Shown: one piece after another, positions 8,698-17,789 of the stretch
Position numbering within the stretch: the stretch's first letter is position 1
Layout: every line of letters starts with the position of its first letter
Source of the DNA: Gottfriedia solisilvae
Lineage (GTDB): Bacteria > Bacillota > Bacilli > Bacillales > Bacillaceae_G
Reading direction: 5' to 3'
NCBI RefSeq assembly: GCF_002128405.1
Contig: NZ_NETJ01000005.1
Coordinates: 62,001 to 126,000, forward strand
Length of the DNA: 64,000 nt
Made by a program: the position numbers and the translations under genes
Notes under the pieces: generated by a model
What the model was told of the DNA's origin: nothing
Seen by the model: the letters and a program-made list of their open reading frames with translations, nothing else
Databases searched by the model: none

Positions 8698-10151
8698 GCC
8701 AAATAAAAGAAAAATACGAAATCTATCCAATGTATATAGATGGGAGTTGGGTTGGCGAAGAGCAAGGTTCATTTACAAAAGTGACAAATCCAGCGACTGG
8801 AATGGTAATAGGTGCAATTCCAACTGGTGGTACGACTGAAGCAAAACAAGCAGTTGATGCTGCTCATAGAGCTTTTAAAACTTGGTCGAAAAAGACGGCG
8901 GAAGAACGATCACATTTACTGATGAAGTGGCATCGTCTAATTGATGAGAACAAAGAAGAGTTAGCTAAGTTAATGACGCTTGAACAAGGAAAGCCTTTAA
9001 AGGAAGCACTTGGAGAGATGGATTATGCTAATGGATTTATATCTTGGTACGCGGAAGAAGGAAAGAGAATTTATGGTGAAACGATTCCAGCCTCTCAGCC
9101 TAATAAGCGAATCTTGGTAAGAAAAGAACCAGTTGGAGTTGTAGCCGCAATTACGCCATGGAATTTTCCAGCTGCAATGATTACAAGAAAAGTAGCACCC
9201 GCCCTTGCTGCAGGGTGTACAACAGTTATTAAACCAGCGACGCAAACACCACTAACAGCATTAAAGCTAGCTGAATTAGCACATGAAGCGGGGATACCAA
9301 AAGGTGTACTGAATGTCGTTACTGGTAAATCTTCAGAAATTGGTGAAGCATGGTTAAAAGATCCAAGAGTAACTAAGATTACTTTTACTGGATCAACTGA
9401 AGTCGGAAAAACGCTCATGAGAAACGCAGCGGAAAATGTTAAAAAAGTTTCATTGGAGCTTGGTGGAAATGCACCTTTTATTGTCATGGACGACGCAAAT
9501 TTGCAAAAAGCAGCAGTAGGTCTTGTTCAGTCAAAATTTCGAAATGCAGGTCAAACTTGCATTTGTACGAACAGAATTTATGTTCATGAAAAAGTGGCTG
9601 AAGAATTTACAGTGCTTTTCAAGAAAGAGCTAGAAAAGTTAAAGGTAGGAAATGGATTAGATGAAGGTATCGATATCGGACCATTAATTGATCGCGATGC
9701 ATTAGAAAAAGTAAAAATGTTAGTTGATGATGCGACTAAAAATGGAGGTAAAGTTGTATTTAGTGGTGAACAACCAACTGAGTTAGAAGGCTTTTATTAT
9801 GCACCAACGATTTTGTCAGGTATTACAGATGATATGGCGTGTATGAAGGAAGAAATATTTGGTCCAATTGCACCAATCTCTACGTTTAAAACTGAAGAAG
9901 AAGTAATCGAAAGAGCCAATAATTCAGTATATGGGCTAGCTGCTTATGTGTATACGGAAAACCTAAGCCGTTCATTTAGAATAACAGAAGCATTGGAGTA
10001 CGGAATTATCGGATTAAATGATGCATTGCCTTCAGCTGTTCAAGTTCCTTTCGGAGGGTATAAAGAAAGCGGACTCGGTAGAGAGGGCGGCCATTTTGGG
10101 ATAGAAGAATTTTTAGAAGTTAAATATATTTCTATAGGGCTGGAACTATAG
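8694..10151 (+). CDS. gabD: Succinate-semialdehyde dehydrogenase (NAD(P)+)
   Basis: A 485-residue aldehyde dehydrogenase. It has the oxyanion-side EPVGVVAAITPWNFPAAM segment, the ELGGNAPFIV motif carrying the general-base Glu, and the nucleophile in FRNAGQTCICTNRIYVH (Cys near residue 287). The C-terminal PFGGYKESGLGREGG segment is typical of GabD. It oxidises succinate semialdehyde to succinate, or glutarate semialdehyde if the partner enzyme uses 5-aminovalerate. The start overlaps the upstream stop and is preceded by GGAGGT. An intrinsic terminator follows within 20 bp, closing the operon. Confidence 0.92.
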   Translation: MSQIKEKYEIYPMYIDGSWVGEEQGSFTKVTNPATGMVIGAIPTGGTTEAKQAVDAAHRAFKTWSKKTAEERSHLLMKWHRLIDENKEELAKLMTLEQGKPLKEALGEMDYANGFISWYAEEGKRIYGETIPASQPNKRILVRKEPVGVVAAITPWNFPAAMITRKVAPALAAGCTTVIKPATQTPLTALKLAELAHEAGIPKGVLNVVTGKSSEIGEAWLKDPRVTKITFTGSTEVGKTLMRNAAENVKKVSLELGGNAPFIVMDDANLQKAAVGLVQSKFRNAGQTCICTNRIYVHEKVAEEFTVLFKKELEKLKVGNGLDEGIDIGPLIDRDALEKVKMLVDDATKNGGKVVFSGEQPTELEGFYYAPTILSGITDDMACMKEEIFGPIAPISTFKTEEEVIERANNSVYGLAAYVYTENLSRSFRITEALEYGIIGLNDALPSAVQVPFGGYKESGLGREGGHFGIEEFLEVKYISIGLEL

Positions 10152-10170
10152 GGAAACGTAAATCTTTTTA

Positions 10171-10209
10171 AGACATAGAGTCATTGTGATTCTAATGTCT
10201 TTTTTTTTA
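10171..10209 (+). terminator. Intrinsic terminator after gabD
   Basis: AGACATAGA pairs with TCTAATGTCT (one bulged A) and is followed by nine T residues. It ends the lysine catabolic gene set. Confidence 0.85.
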
Positions 10210-10421
10210 TGCTCACTTCACATTTTTGTTAGTGAGTATTTAATAATAAATTAACTAATTTCAAGTAGCAATTTGACCGAAACCACTTATAAGAAAAATA
10301 AAATTCGTGAAATCTTTCTTCAGCTCTTACTATTTGGTAAGATAGTACCTACTTAGATACGCAGGATCTCTTACGAGGTTATAAAAATCATGATAATAAA
10401 GTTTCCCATGGGGTGAAGTCG

Positions 10422-10967
10422 ATGGATTCAACTATTCAAACTTATTTTGAGAATCTTGATTCTACTGATAAGAATCTACAATTTGAGGCATTTAACTATA
10501 TTATTTCAGTTACAAAAGAAAAGGTAGATTGGTCGTACGAAGTGTGGGACAAATTAAAAGCAGATTTGACGCATAAAGGTAACCACCAAAGATCAAGAGC
10601 AGCACAGTTTCTTGCTAACCTGGCAATTAGTGATCCCGAAAAAAGAATCGTAAATGATTTCCCTAACATTTGGAAAGTAACTTACGATCCAAAATTCGTA
10701 ACGGCAAGGCATACCTTGCAGACGATTTGGAGAGTGGGTTTAGCTGGTCCTGAACAAAGAGAAATGGTCATTCATCATTTATCAGATCGTTTTATAAATT
10801 GCAAAGAAGAGAAAAATTGTACTTTAATTCGCTTTGATATCATTCAGTGTTTAAAAAACTTATATGATGAGGTAGGAATTGAAGAGATAAAACATCTTGC
10901 ATTGGATTTAATTGAAAAAGAAGAAGATCTTAAGTATCGAAAAAAGTATAAGACAGTTTGGAAATAA
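10422..10967 (+). CDS. Predicted all-helical protein, HEAT-repeat-like, function unknown
   Basis: A 181-residue protein that I do not recognise at family level. It is built of repeated amphipathic helices (FNYIISVTKEK, RSRAAQFLANLAISD, RHTLQTIWRVGLAG, IRFDIIQCLKNLYDE), which resembles a short HEAT/ARM-type solenoid. It has no signal peptide or membrane segment and is likely cytoplasmic. An in-frame GTG lies at 10413, but GGGGTGA sits just before the ATG at 10422, which I prefer. It is a single gene between the gabD terminator and a repeat element that begins seven bases after its stop. Protein-protein interaction is the only sensible guess. Confidence 0.7.
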   Translation: MDSTIQTYFENLDSTDKNLQFEAFNYIISVTKEKVDWSYEVWDKLKADLTHKGNHQRSRAAQFLANLAISDPEKRIVNDFPNIWKVTYDPKFVTARHTLQTIWRVGLAGPEQREMVIHHLSDRFINCKEEKNCTLIRFDIIQCLKNLYDEVGIEEIKHLALDLIEKEEDLKYRKKYKTVWK

Positions 10968-10974
10968 GTCATTT

Positions 10975-11133
10975 TCAGACTGACTGCCAAACGCTCGCTT
11001 TCTTCGTTGCTTCGCCTGCTTGCGGTGCTCATTACCGTCAAAGGTAACTCCGCTCCTCATCCGGCTTGCGCCTCGAAAGACAAGCGTTTTCAGTCAGTCT
11101 GAATCTCTGAGTTTTAGTACTTCTTTATCTATA
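10975..11133 (-). repeat. 155-bp interspersed inverted-repeat element (copy 2)
   Basis: The core is bounded by TCAGACTGA and TCAGTCTGA and can fold almost end to end. An outer stem pairs AAACGCTCGCTTT with AAGACAAGCGTTT, and an inner ATTACCGTCAAAGGTAA hairpin sits at the centre. The same sequence recurs inverted at 35868-36020, shortened at 58097-58174 and decayed at 3444-3598. On the minus strand it begins directly after the terminator of the reductase gene. It is GC-richer than its surroundings. No protein is encoded. Confidence 0.85.
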
Positions 11134-11139
11134 AACTTA

Positions 11140-11177
11140 AAACGCATCCTCTAATAAAAGAGCATGCGTTTATTTTT
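11140..11177 (-). terminator. Terminator of the reductase gene
   Basis: AAACGCAT and ATGCGTTT pair around an AT-rich loop just downstream of the minus-strand reductase gene. On the minus strand the hairpin runs into a short T-tract and then directly into the repeat element. Confidence 0.7.
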
Positions 11178-11195
11178 TATATTCTTAGTTTGAGT

Positions 11196-12245
11196 TTAAC
11201 TCATCATTTGTTTAATTAAGGCACGATTTCGTTGCTTAAACACATCATTATGTGATGAAACCATGGCTGCACTACTTGCATCAGGTTGAATATATTGTTT
11301 TGCTTTGTTCACTGCATTTGCAGCATCTTGAAAAGCACCAGCTATCAATTGTAGTTTACCATCATGCATTAAAATATCACCAGCAGCAAACAGTCCTTCA
11401 ATAGATGTTTCACTTGTAGTATTTCCTTTAATATAGTAGTTCTGAATCATCTCAATTTGAATTTCACTATTATTTAATAATGAAGTATCTTGTTCATAAC
11501 CATGGTTAATGATTACTTCGTCAATTTGTAAATGTGATATTTCATTTGTTTCATTATTAGTAAGTTCAACTTGATCAATTTCTTCATTATTTATACCGGC
11601 AATTAATTTAGTAATGGAAGTATTAAATAGACACTCAACCGAACTATTCATTAATTGAGATACGCCAGCTTCATGACCCTTTAAGGCTTCTTTACGATAT
11701 GTTAAAAAGACTTTTTTAGCAATCGGTTCTAATTCATTAGCCCAGTCAATTGCTGTATTTCCTCCGCCAGATATGATAACCGTTTTATCTTTAAAGCGTT
11801 TTAATGATTTTACAGTGTAGTTTAGATTTGAAACTTCGAATCGTTCCGCACCTTCAATTTCAAGCTTTTGAGGATTTAGTATTCCACTACCAACAGCTAC
11901 AATAACTGTTTTTGAAAAGTGTTTTTGTCCTGAAGACGTTTCTAAGACAAAGTAGCCTTCTTCATTTTTATTAATGGTTTCTACTTTTTCATTTAAAACA
12001 ACAGTCGGATCAAACGTTAACCCCTGTTGGACGATTTGCTTTATAAACTTCTCACCAGGAATAGGTGGCTGACCGCCAACATCCCAAATCATTTTTTCTG
12101 GATATACATGAACCTTACCACCCAATTGTGGTTGGAACTCAATTATTTTCGTTTTCATTTCTCTTAATCCACTATAGAAAGCAGAGTATAGTCCAGCTGG
12201 ACCTCCGCCGATTACTGTTACATCAAAAAGCGCTTCCATTGTCAT
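11196..12245 (-). CDS. Ferredoxin/flavodoxin-NADP+ reductase type 2 (YumC/YcgT family)
   Basis: A 349-residue thioredoxin-reductase-like flavoprotein. It has an N-terminal FAD-binding GGGPAGLYSAFYSG (Rossmann GxGxxG type), a second dinucleotide site ISGGGNTAIDWANEL for NADPH, and the C-terminal FAD contact LFAAGDI. The CxxC redox pair of thioredoxin reductase is absent, which places it with the YumC-type NADPH:ferredoxin/flavodoxin reductases. GGAGTG precedes the start. A Fur-like box lies 30 bp upstream, and the gene is divergent from a siderophore uptake operon. In iron-starved cells it could supply electrons for siderophore-iron reduction or heme breakdown; that part is inference. Confidence 0.88.
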   Translation of the reverse strand: MTMEALFDVTVIGGGPAGLYSAFYSGLREMKTKIIEFQPQLGGKVHVYPEKMIWDVGGQPPIPGEKFIKQIVQQGLTFDPTVVLNEKVETINKNEEGYFVLETSSGQKHFSKTVIVAVGSGILNPQKLEIEGAERFEVSNLNYTVKSLKRFKDKTVIISGGGNTAIDWANELEPIAKKVFLTYRKEALKGHEAGVSQLMNSSVECLFNTSITKLIAGINNEEIDQVELTNNETNEISHLQIDEVIINHGYEQDTSLLNNSEIQIEMIQNYYIKGNTTSETSIEGLFAAGDILMHDGKLQLIAGAFQDAANAVNKAKQYIQPDASSAAMVSSHNDVFKQRNRALIKQMMS

Positions 12246-12275
12246 TACCGTTTCACTCCAGTAAGTTTCCGTGAT

Positions 12276-12290
12276 TGATTATCATTCTCA
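12276..12290. promoter_or_regulatory. Fur box for the reductase gene
   Basis: TGATTATCATTCTCA matches the 7-1-7 Fur consensus TGATAATNATTATCA at all but two positions. It sits directly before the minus-strand reductase gene. Confidence 0.7.
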
Positions 12291-12387
12291 ATAAATATAA
12301 ACTATTCGCACACTTTTTTCAATATTAATTTTACGAACTATATTGACAATAATTTAGAATAAGATTATATTTACGTAGTGATACGAA

Positions 12388-12406
12388 ACTGATAATCATT
12401 ATCAGT
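12388..12406. promoter_or_regulatory. Fur box for the siderophore uptake operon
   Basis: ACTGATAATCATTATCAGT is a perfect 19-bp palindrome that contains the full 7-1-7 Fur consensus. It lies about 35 bp before the ATPase start, overlapping the expected promoter, so iron-loaded Fur would block transcription. Confidence 0.9.
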
Positions 12407-12440
12407 AGATTCATAATATTCAATGAATGGAGGTCAATTT

Positions 12441-13223
12441 ATGGTACGTCTGTATACTGATGATTTAACCATTGGCTATGGAGAGCGTTTGATTGTAAAA
12501 GACCTTAATATAAAAATACCCGATAAGCAAATTACAACAATTATTGGATCAAATGGATGTGGAAAATCGACCCTTTTGAAGGCGATTACACGTATTATTT
12601 CACATCAATCTGGAACAATTATTTTAGATGGTGAAAATATTTCGTTAGAAAATACAAAATTACTTGCTAAGAAAATGGCGATATTGCCTCAAACACCTGA
12701 GAGTGCAAGTGGATTAACAGTCGGTGAATTAGTATCATATGGCCGTTTCCCATATCAAAGTGGTTTCGGACGTTTAACAAAAAAGGATATTGAAGTGATT
12801 GACTGGGCACTTGAAGTGACTGGCACACAAGACTATAAGTATCAACCAGTTGATTCTCTTTCTGGAGGTCAACGTCAAAGAGTATGGATTGCGATGGCGC
12901 TTGCTCAAGAAACGGAAATTATTTTCCTTGATGAACCAACTACATATTTAGATATGGCTCATCAACTTGAGATACTAGAACTACTACAAAGATTAAACCG
13001 AGAACAAGAACGTACTATTGTAATGGTATTACATGATTTAAACCAAGCTGCTCGTTTTGCTGATTATATTATCGCTTTAAAAGATGGTGAAATCGTAAAA
13101 GCAGGAAATTGTGAAGAAGTAATAAATCATGAGGTACTAAAAGAAGTATTCCAGATTGATACAGAAATAGGAAGAGATCCTAGAACAAACAAACCTATGT
13201 GTATAACATATAACTTACTGTAA
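12441..13223 (+). CDS. Iron-siderophore ABC transporter, ATP-binding protein (YusV/FecE type)
   Basis: A 260-residue ABC ATPase with Walker A GSNGCGKST, Q-loop ILPQTPES, signature LSGGQRQR, Walker B IIFLDEPTTYLD and H-loop VLHDLNQA. LDEPTTYLDMAHQLEILEL is characteristic of the ferric-siderophore/B12 class. It energises the FecCD permeases encoded downstream. The start at 12441 has GGAGGT seven bases upstream; the in-frame ATG at 12423 lies before that site. The operon order is ATPase, binding protein, permease, permease, behind a perfect Fur box. YusV in B. subtilis serves several siderophore systems, so this ATPase may also be shared. Confidence 0.93.
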   Translation: MVRLYTDDLTIGYGERLIVKDLNIKIPDKQITTIIGSNGCGKSTLLKAITRIISHQSGTIILDGENISLENTKLLAKKMAILPQTPESASGLTVGELVSYGRFPYQSGFGRLTKKDIEVIDWALEVTGTQDYKYQPVDSLSGGQRQRVWIAMALAQETEIIFLDEPTTYLDMAHQLEILELLQRLNREQERTIVMVLHDLNQAARFADYIIALKDGEIVKAGNCEEVINHEVLKEVFQIDTEIGRDPRTNKPMCITYNLL

Positions 13224-13235
13224 GGGGATAAATTG

Positions 13236-14153
13236 ATGAAGAAATTTTTAGTGCCATTCCTACTAGTTTTCGTACTGATTATTAGTGCTTGTAGCAATAG
13301 TTCAACAGACAAAGATAAAGGTAAAAGTGCAAAAAAATCTGGAACAATTACATATGAATCTCAAAATGGTCCAGTTAAAGTACCAGCTGATCCAAAACGT
13401 GTAGTTGTACTTTCATCATTTGCAGGTAATGTAATGGCTTTAGGTGTTAACATTGTTGGTGTTGATGCATGGTCAAAAGCTAATCCACGTTGGACTGATA
13501 AATTAAAAGACGCGGAAGAAGTAACAGACGAAAGTCTAGAAAAAATTATCGAATTAAACCCAGATTTAATTATTGGTTTAGATAATGTTAAAAACATTGA
13601 TAAATTAAAAGAAATTGCTCCTACAGTAGTTTATACTTATGGAAAAGTAGATTACTTAACTCAACACATTGAAATTGGTAAACTACTAAATAAAGAAAAA
13701 GAAGCTCAAGCATGGGTAGATGATTTTAAAGAACGTGCTGCACAAGCTGGTGAAGACATCAAAGCGAAAATTGGTGCTGATACAACTGTTTCTGTTATTG
13801 AAAAATTCGATAAGCAGCTTTATGTTTATGGAAATAACTGGGGACGCGGTACAGAAATTCTTTATCAAGAAATGAAATTAAAAATGCCTAAAAAGGTTGA
13901 AGAAAATGCTTTAAAGCCTGGATATTTTGCGATTTCATTAGAAGTACTTCCTGATTTTATGGGAGATTATGTGATCTTTAGTAAATTTGATCAAACAGAT
14001 ACTTCAGTAGAAACAACGGAAACTTATAAGAATATCCCAGCTGTTAAAAATCAACATGTATATGAAGTAAATGGAAGTGAATTCTACTTCAATGATCCAC
14101 TTACTCTAGATATGCAATTAGATTTCTTTAAAGAGAAATTTCTAGCTAACTAA
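13236..14153 (+). CDS. Iron-siderophore ABC transporter substrate-binding lipoprotein
   Basis: A 305-residue class III binding protein. The signal peptide ends in the lipobox LIISAC, so the mature protein is anchored to the outer face of the membrane. The body has the two-lobed FecB/FeuA pattern with VVVLSSFAGNVMALG and the IIELNPDLIIGLDN strand-helix repeat. AAGGGG precedes the ATG at 13236, 12 bases after the ATPase stop. It captures ferric siderophore for the two permeases. Which siderophore (catecholate, petrobactin-like or hydroxamate) cannot be told from sequence alone. Confidence 0.92.
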   Translation: MKKFLVPFLLVFVLIISACSNSSTDKDKGKSAKKSGTITYESQNGPVKVPADPKRVVVLSSFAGNVMALGVNIVGVDAWSKANPRWTDKLKDAEEVTDESLEKIIELNPDLIIGLDNVKNIDKLKEIAPTVVYTYGKVDYLTQHIEIGKLLNKEKEAQAWVDDFKERAAQAGEDIKAKIGADTTVSVIEKFDKQLYVYGNNWGRGTEILYQEMKLKMPKKVEENALKPGYFAISLEVLPDFMGDYVIFSKFDQTDTSVETTETYKNIPAVKNQHVYEVNGSEFYFNDPLTLDMQLDFFKEKFLAN

Positions 14154-14158
14154 ACTAA

Positions 14159-14198
14159 AAAGAGTAGGGATTCTAGTATAAAAGAATTCCTACTCTTT
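14159..14198 (+). terminator. Intra-operon hairpin between binding protein and permease genes
   Basis: A 16-bp perfect stem (AAAGAGTAGGGATTCT and its complement) with an eight-base loop begins six bases after the binding-protein stop. A T-poor tail suggests partial termination or 3'-end protection. Either would leave more binding protein than permease, a common ratio for these systems. Confidence 0.75.
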
Positions 14199-14227
14199 CA
14201 TTCTATTAGAGAAAAGATGAGACATTA

Positions 14228-15238
14228 ATGACAAAAAAAAATAAAGGTTCAATTCCATTCTTTTTTAAACTCATTTTAGGATTACTGATTTTTTTAAGCA
14301 TGTTTGTAATATCGATTATATATGGAGCTGCAGATACAACTGTTAGTGACGTGTGGAAAGCTATTTTTACGAATGCAAAAAGTCAGCAAATATCAATCAT
14401 TCAAGAAATTCGTTTACCCCGTGAGGTTGCAGCGATTTTTGTCGGTGCTGCATTAGCAGTTGCTGGCGCAATCATGCAAGGGATGACAAGAAATCCACTG
14501 GCTGATCCAGGCTTACTTGGATTAACTGCAGGTGCCAATGCAGCACTTGCCATTACACTTGCCTTTTTCCCTTCGCTTAATTATTTTGGGATTATGATTG
14601 CTTGTTTTATCGGTGCGGCAGTAGGTTCTCTTATCGTTTTTGGTATTGGTTCGATGAAAAAGGGAGGCTTTTCACCTTTTCGTATCGTTCTAGCTGGGGC
14701 TGCTGTTTCAGGATTTTTATATGCGATTTCAGACGGAATAGGAATCTATTTCAAAATTTCTCAGAACATCTCAATGTGGACGTCTGGAGGATTAATCGGT
14801 ACATCATGGGGACAGATTAAGATTGTCGTTCCGTTTATAGTCATAGGAATTTTAATTTCACTTTTCCTATCTAGACAATTAACAATACTTAGTTTAAATG
14901 AAGAAGTAGCTATTGGTTTAGGTCAAAATATTAATAGAATCAAGGCAATTCTGTTCGTCATCATTATTTTACTTGCAGGTGCTTCAGTTGCCTTAGTTGG
15001 AAATATGGCATTTCTTGGATTAATGGTACCACATATTGTACGTGCTTTCGTTGGTACAGATTATCGTTTTATTTTGCCAATGTCAGCTATTTTTGGAGCT
15101 ACATTTTTACTTTTCGCGGATACACTTGGAAGAACGATCAATATACCATATGAAACACCGGTTGCTGCAATCGTTGCGATGATTGGTCTACCTTTCTTCT
15201 TAATCATTGTTCATAAAGGAGGTAAGGAATTCTCATGA
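14228..15238 (+). CDS. FecCD-family iron-siderophore permease, first subunit
   Basis: A 336-residue membrane protein with about ten helices. Family signatures are RLPREVAAIFVGAALAVAGAIMQGMTRNPLADPG and the coupling segment GNMAFLGLMVPHIVR. It forms half of the transmembrane channel for ferric siderophore. The ribosome binding site is weak (an AGATGAG-like sequence), and the preceding hairpin may further lower its expression. The stop overlaps the next gene by four bases (ATGA). Confidence 0.92.
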   Translation: MTKKNKGSIPFFFKLILGLLIFLSMFVISIIYGAADTTVSDVWKAIFTNAKSQQISIIQEIRLPREVAAIFVGAALAVAGAIMQGMTRNPLADPGLLGLTAGANAALAITLAFFPSLNYFGIMIACFIGAAVGSLIVFGIGSMKKGGFSPFRIVLAGAAVSGFLYAISDGIGIYFKISQNISMWTSGGLIGTSWGQIKIVVPFIVIGILISLFLSRQLTILSLNEEVAIGLGQNINRIKAILFVIIILLAGASVALVGNMAFLGLMVPHIVRAFVGTDYRFILPMSAIFGATFLLFADTLGRTINIPYETPVAAIVAMIGLPFFLIIVHKGGKEFS

Positions 15239-16245
15239 TCCAACCTGCAGTCATTCGAAAACAACGAATCATTTTGATCGTACTTGCACTACTCATATTT
15301 ATTACAATGGTAATTGGAATGGGAATGGGTTATTCTGCAATTCCATATAGTAGACTACTACCAACATTTTTAGGTGATGGTACGTTTAAAGAAGAATTTA
15401 TTATATTTTCAATAAGATTGCCACGAATGATTATCACTTTTCTAGCTGGTATGGCACTAGCTTTATCTGGTGCAATTTTACAAGGAATCACACGAAACGA
15501 TATGGCTGAGCCAGGGATTTTAGGCTTCAATGCTGGAGCAGGTGTAGCTATTACAATATTCTTTTTATACATGCCAATAGAAGCGGGATCATTCGTTTAT
15601 ATCATTCCAATTGTTGGGTTCTTTGGTGCATTATTAACGGCTGGAATTATCTATCTATTTTCTTATAAAAAAAATACTGGTCTTCAACCGGTACGATTAG
15701 TACTAGTTGGGATTGGATTCTCGATGGCATTATCGGGTATTATGATTGTACTGATTTCATCTGCAGAACGTGTAAAAGTAGATTTTATTGCAAAATGGTT
15801 GGCAGGGAGTATTTGGGGTACGGATTGGCCGTTTATATGGGCCTTCCTTCCTTGGCTAATTATCCTTATTCCATTTACTTTATATAAAGCGAATGTACTA
15901 AATATACTTAGCTTAAATGAGCCGGTTGCGATCGGAGTAGGGCTATCACTTGAAAAGGAACGCGTAATATTACTTTTATCAGCAGTAGCTTTAGCAGCTT
16001 CAGCAGTTTCGATAACAGGCGGAATTGCATTTATTGGCTTAATGGCTCCGCACATGGCTAAAAGTTTAATTGGTCCAAGGAATCAACTATTTCTTCCAAT
16101 TGCAATCTTAATAGGTGGACTTTTGCTATTAGTAGCGGATACTGTTGGCCGTAATTTAGTTGAACCAGAAGGTATTCCTGCTGGGATCGTCGTTGCATTA
16201 ATAGGTGGACCTTATTTTGTTTATTTAATCTTAAAAAAATCATAA
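15235..16245 (+). CDS. FecCD-family iron-siderophore permease, second subunit
   Basis: A 336-residue paralogue of the upstream permease with RLPRMIITFLAGMALALSGAILQGITRNDMAEPG and GGIAFIGLMAPHMAKSL motifs. It is translationally coupled to the first subunit and forms the other half of the channel. GGAGG lies inside the end of the upstream gene as its ribosome binding site. An intrinsic terminator follows 15 bp after the stop. Confidence 0.92.
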   Translation: MIQPAVIRKQRIILIVLALLIFITMVIGMGMGYSAIPYSRLLPTFLGDGTFKEEFIIFSIRLPRMIITFLAGMALALSGAILQGITRNDMAEPGILGFNAGAGVAITIFFLYMPIEAGSFVYIIPIVGFFGALLTAGIIYLFSYKKNTGLQPVRLVLVGIGFSMALSGIMIVLISSAERVKVDFIAKWLAGSIWGTDWPFIWAFLPWLIILIPFTLYKANVLNILSLNEPVAIGVGLSLEKERVILLLSAVALAASAVSITGGIAFIGLMAPHMAKSLIGPRNQLFLPIAILIGGLLLLVADTVGRNLVEPEGIPAGIVVALIGGPYFVYLILKKS

Positions 16246-16259
16246 TCACATTTTGAAGA

Positions 16260-16289
16260 ACCATGAACACAAAAGTTCATGGTTTTTTT
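16260..16289 (+). terminator. Intrinsic terminator of the siderophore uptake operon
   Basis: ACCATGAAC and GTTCATGGT form a 9-bp stem with a six-base loop, followed by seven T residues. Confidence 0.92.
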
Positions 16290-16441
16290 GTAGAAGTAAG
16301 TGAGAAAAAAAGATTGGAAAATCTTGTCTTTAGAAGTTGACGAGAGGGGTTACCATAAATGAGCAAGAAGAACGATTAAGTGTTCAATTTTTTTAAGCTA
16401 GATAGGACAATCTTCCATTTTATGAAAATAGGACAAGTATA

Positions 16442-16648
16442 CAATCATTTTTACAGTTTTTTCATATAAAGTGTAAAATAAGAAACTTTCAGGTTGTAAG
16501 ACTAGTGGGTCATGATGATCGAAGAGGTGCAGTTTCCGATATTGATCTTAATCATTCGAATGATGAGTCTAGCCGAGTTTCAGGTATTGCTAGTAGTAGA
16601 ATGAAAGTTGATAAATGTGATGTTCCGGATACTGCTTTTCGAAAATAG
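16442..16648 (+). pseudogene. Possible gene remnant in the permease-xpt gap
   Basis: The 510-bp gap between two terminators holds an open frame of about 69 codons with no plausible start at its left edge. Its right two thirds read VGHDDRRGAVSDIDLNHSND and continue to a TAG stop. This part is less AT-rich than the flanks and looks like protein-coding sequence, but I do not recognise it. There is no ribosome binding site; a GTG at 16505 is the only start candidate. It may be the tail of a lost gene or chance. The rest of the gap shows nothing I can assign. Confidence 0.3.
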
Positions 16649-16756
16649 AGCATTAAACGTAGCTATGAATAGGTGTTCTGATGTTGCAAATATTAACAAG
16701 AAAAAACCACACAGTAGTAACTGGTGGTAATCTGTTAAAAAGATGATCTATTTCCC

Positions 16757-16798
16757 AAAAGAGACATTGTTTTATGTTACAAGCAATGCCTCTTTTTT
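16757..16798 (-). terminator. Terminator of xpt
   Basis: AAAAGAGACATTG pairs with CAATGCCTCTTTT (one mismatch). On the minus strand the hairpin ends in a T-tract. It lies about 40 bp beyond the xpt stop. Confidence 0.75.
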
Positions 16799-16834
16799 AA
16801 TGGCTAATTATTAATTCTTAACATGGTCTAATAT

Positions 16835-17422
<588 letters not shown>

Positions 17423-17478
17423 TTATTTATCCCCCTTATTAATACAAAGCTTCCGTTAAAATACACAGATCCTATACA

Positions 17479-17650
17479 AAAAAACTCAAAACATGTTACT
17501 CCACAAATAGATTGAGTGAAGTAACACATTTTGAGTTTTTAAAAAGTCACATGTAATATTAAACTACAAGCTGTGTTACCACTCATAGTCGGTATATTTA
17601 CGGTTAACCGGTAGAAACTTGTGAGCCATATCCTCACGATTATACGAGTG
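17479..17650 (-). promoter_or_regulatory. Guanine riboswitch controlling xpt
   Basis: On the minus strand the aptamer (17650 to 17580) reads CACTCGTATAAT, then GGATATGG, GTTTCTACCGG and CCGACTATGAGTG. It is a near-exact purine aptamer, with the discriminating C in CCGACTATG, so it should bind guanine rather than adenine. The expression platform is visible. ATGAGTGGTAACACA, which includes the 3' strand of P1, can pair with TGTGTTACTTCACTCA as an antiterminator. The competing terminator (17540 to 17479) has a 20-bp-class stem ending in CTCAAAA/TTTTGAG and a T-run. Guanine should therefore switch xpt off. Confidence 0.96.
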
Positions 17651-17789
17651 AATTGATTATGAATTTAATGAAACTATAACATGTTTTCAATTGAAAGGTC
17701 TAGTTTAATCAAGGAATAACAATATTTGTCATTAAAAAAAAGGAGATCATCATTATAAAGATTATTTAGCTAGATGCATCAAGTGAATA

